Assembly (NCBI GenBank): GCA_018269005.1
Contig: JAFDVK010000031.1
Coordinates: forward strand, 1 to 64,000
Direction of reading: 5' to 3'
DNA length: 64,000 bases
Origin: Acidobacteriota bacterium
GTDB lineage: Bacteria > Acidobacteriota > Blastocatellia > Pyrinomonadales > Pyrinomonadaceae
Within the stretch, counting starts at the first letter, position 1. Each line of letters opens with the position of its first letter. Positions 62,605 through 64,000 of this stretch are shown in pieces. A program made the translations under genes and the position numbers. The notes below the pieces were generated by a model. The model was not told where the DNA came from and did no database searches. It worked only from the letters and a program-made list of their open reading frames with translations.

Positions 62605-64000
62605 ATGAAAAACTTATTTAAACAGCCGAAATTCTTATGGATTTTTCTCGGGGCAATTGTTCTAGCTTCATTCTTGGCTATCGGAAGCTGCAGCCGGCGA
62701 AGTGCTTTGAAGCAGGATAAAGGCGGAGCCGCAGAAGCGGCGACCCTTACATACGTCGCACCGGGCGATCTCGACGAATACTATTTGTTCTACTCGGGCG
62801 GCCACTCGGGAAACGTCTATGTCGCCGGCGTGCCGTCGATGAGGCATATCGCCACGATCCCTGTCTTTGCAAAGTATCCGGCGACCGGATACGGTTTTGA
62901 CAAAGAATCAAAAGAGATGCTCGGCGAATTCGACTGGGGCGACGTCCACCATCCGGCCTTGAGCGAAACAAAGGGCGATTATGACGGTCGTTGGTTGTTC
63001 GTTAACGACAACGGAAATAACCGCGTCGCACGCATCGACCTTCGTGATTTCAAAACGAAGCAGATCCTCGGCCCGGTGCCGAACGTTTCGGGCTTTCACG
63101 GCGGTGCGTTCGTAACGCCAAATAGCGAATACGTCCTTGCCGCCTCTCGCTTCTCGATACCGCTGCCAAAGGGAACGGCCGCCTCGGTAGAAGAGTACGC
63201 AACGAAATACAAGGGCGTTGTTTCGGGCATCGCGATCAAGCCTGATTCGGGCGAGATGAGCGTAGGCTGGCAGATATTGATGCCGCCTTACAACTATGAC
63301 CTTGGCGACGCAGGAAAAGGCCCAAGCGAAGGCTGGGCCTTCTGGACGAGCTACAACACGGAAAAGGCGATCGGAAAACTCGAGGTGACATCGACCCAGC
63401 GGGAACGCGATTACATCGTTGCGGTCAACTGGAAAGAGGTCGAAAAGGCCGTTCAAGCAGGCAAGACCCAGGTGATCGACGGCGTGCCGGTCATCGACCC
63501 CGTTGCAACGCCGGGCCTCGTTTATTTGATCCCGTGCAGTAAGAGCCCGCACGGCGTCGATATCAGCCCAGACGGCAAATGGATAATCGGAAGCGGCAAG
63601 CTTCAATCCATCACAACTGCGTACAGCGTTGAGAAGATGCTTGCGGCAATTCAGGCGAAGAATTTTTCGGGTGAAGAAGACGGCCTCCCGATCCTCAATT
63701 ATGACGCGATCAAGGAAGCGGAAGTGAATGTCGGCCTCGGGCCGCTGCATACGCAGTTCGACAATCAGGGCAACGCCTACACGAGCCTGTTTGTGGAGAG
63801 TGCGGTCGCAAAATGGAAGCTCGGCAGCTGGGAAGTGGTCGACAAGATCCCGATCACCTACAACATCGGACACCTTGCAACTGCCGAAGGTGACACGGTC
63901 GATCCGGACGGAAAGTTCCTCATCGCTTTGAATAAGCTTTCGCACGGGACACACCTGAACGTCGGCCCGTCACAGCCGGAGAGCACGCAGCTGATAGGCA
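62605..64000 (+). CDS. nosZ: Nitrous oxide reductase, clade II type (partial, runs off the window)
   Basis: The N-terminal 465 residues of the copper enzyme that reduces N2O to N2. The gene starts at ATG 62605, after an AGAGGAGAG ribosome site, and continues past 64000. The N-terminus is a Sec-type anchor with a possible lipobox (IGSC, Cys29), not the twin-arginine signal of clade I NosZ. The beta-propeller begins near residue 55 (YYLFYSGGHSGNVYVAGVPSMRH). CuZ ligands are seen in DVHHP (H115/H116) and HGVDISPDG, with NIGHLATAEGDTVDPDGKF near the end. The C-terminal CuA domain is not in view. Confidence 0.97.
   Translation, partial: MKNLFKQPKFLWIFLGAIVLASFLAIGSCSRRSALKQDKGGAAEAATLTYVAPGDLDEYYLFYSGGHSGNVYVAGVPSMRHIATIPVFAKYPATGYGFDKESKEMLGEFDWGDVHHPALSETKGDYDGRWLFVNDNGNNRVARIDLRDFKTKQILGPVPNVSGFHGGAFVTPNSEYVLAASRFSIPLPKGTAASVEEYATKYKGVVSGIAIKPDSGEMSVGWQILMPPYNYDLGDAGKGPSEGWAFWTSYNTEKAIGKLEVTSTQRERDYIVAVNWKEVEKAVQAGKTQVIDGVPVIDPVATPGLVYLIPCSKSPHGVDISPDGKWIIGSGKLQSITTAYSVEKMLAAIQAKNFSGEEDGLPILNYDAIKEAEVNVGLGPLHTQFDNQGNAYTSLFVESAVAKWKLGSWEVVDKIPITYNIGHLATAEGDTVDPDGKFLIALNKLSHGTHLNVGPSQPESTQLIG

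Noticed and set aside
1..64000. tRNA or rRNA genes
   Set aside because: No cloverleaf-like or conserved rRNA sequence was seen in any intergenic region; a covariance-model scan would be the proper test.

Overview
The window looks like a chromosomal segment from an Acidobacteriota-like bacterium, probably Blastocatellia or Pyrinomonadales. This is inferred from several things together: moderately GC-rich DNA, large winged-helix/TPR regulators, secreted proteins with an F(T/S)YQGK domain, VCBS-repeat proteins, a clade II-type nosZ with its own Rieske/cytochrome b genes, and many dispersed palindromic repeats. No rRNA, tRNA or CRISPR array was found. Genes lie on both strands.

Layout. 1-602 is a mosaic of small palindromic repeats. 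603-8847 (mostly minus) holds secA, a two-gene envelope unit, a helicase that has lost its C-terminal half, a secreted protein, a methyltransferase and a DNA glycosylase. 9031-12226 holds a membrane methyltransferase-like protein, DUF488, a decayed DUF3667 gene and a cation efflux protein. 12216-14921 is an acyl/acetyl-CoA ligase whose reading frame contains a complete REP-associated HUH transposase (RAYT) domain bounded by REP palindromes. 14980-21264 holds an SDR, lysC, a VapBC-type pair with a frameshifted toxin, an M20 hydrolase and an M1 peptidase. 21377-31916 is an accessory stretch of secreted and adhesin-like proteins and two winged-helix/TPR regulators. It contains a 44-bp remnant of the dapB start, 7.4 kb from the intact dapB.

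31974-43639 is a plus-strand biosynthetic run: dapB, Bro-N gene, trpF, dapA, small membrane protein, P1 peptidase, dapD, RNB ribonuclease, small protein, aminotransferase, asd, DUF3800, purB. With lysC (15902) and possibly the M20 hydrolase (18269) it covers most of the succinylase diaminopimelate/lysine route. 43640-44980 is a second repeat-rich region sharing modules with 1-602. 44982-56551 holds DUF4870, purS, a 72-aa gene, purQ, a VCBS protein, a GHMP kinase, a DedA protein, a ROK protein, a LecA-like secreted protein and a large nuclease-helicase. 56939-64000 is a respiratory operon ending in nosZ, cut by the window edge: FAD/4Fe-4S oxidoreductase, Rieske protein, small membrane protein, cytochrome b, pentaheme cytochrome c and nosZ, a plausible dedicated electron path to nitrous oxide.

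The most unusual signal is the RAYT/REP system. The 26-bp REP has no stop codon in any of the six frames. It occurs within the ligase, dapB and M20 hydrolase reading frames without breaking them, and the transposase itself is read as an internal segment of the ligase. This resembles the protein-invading Rickettsia palindromic elements, here with a probable cognate transposase alongside.
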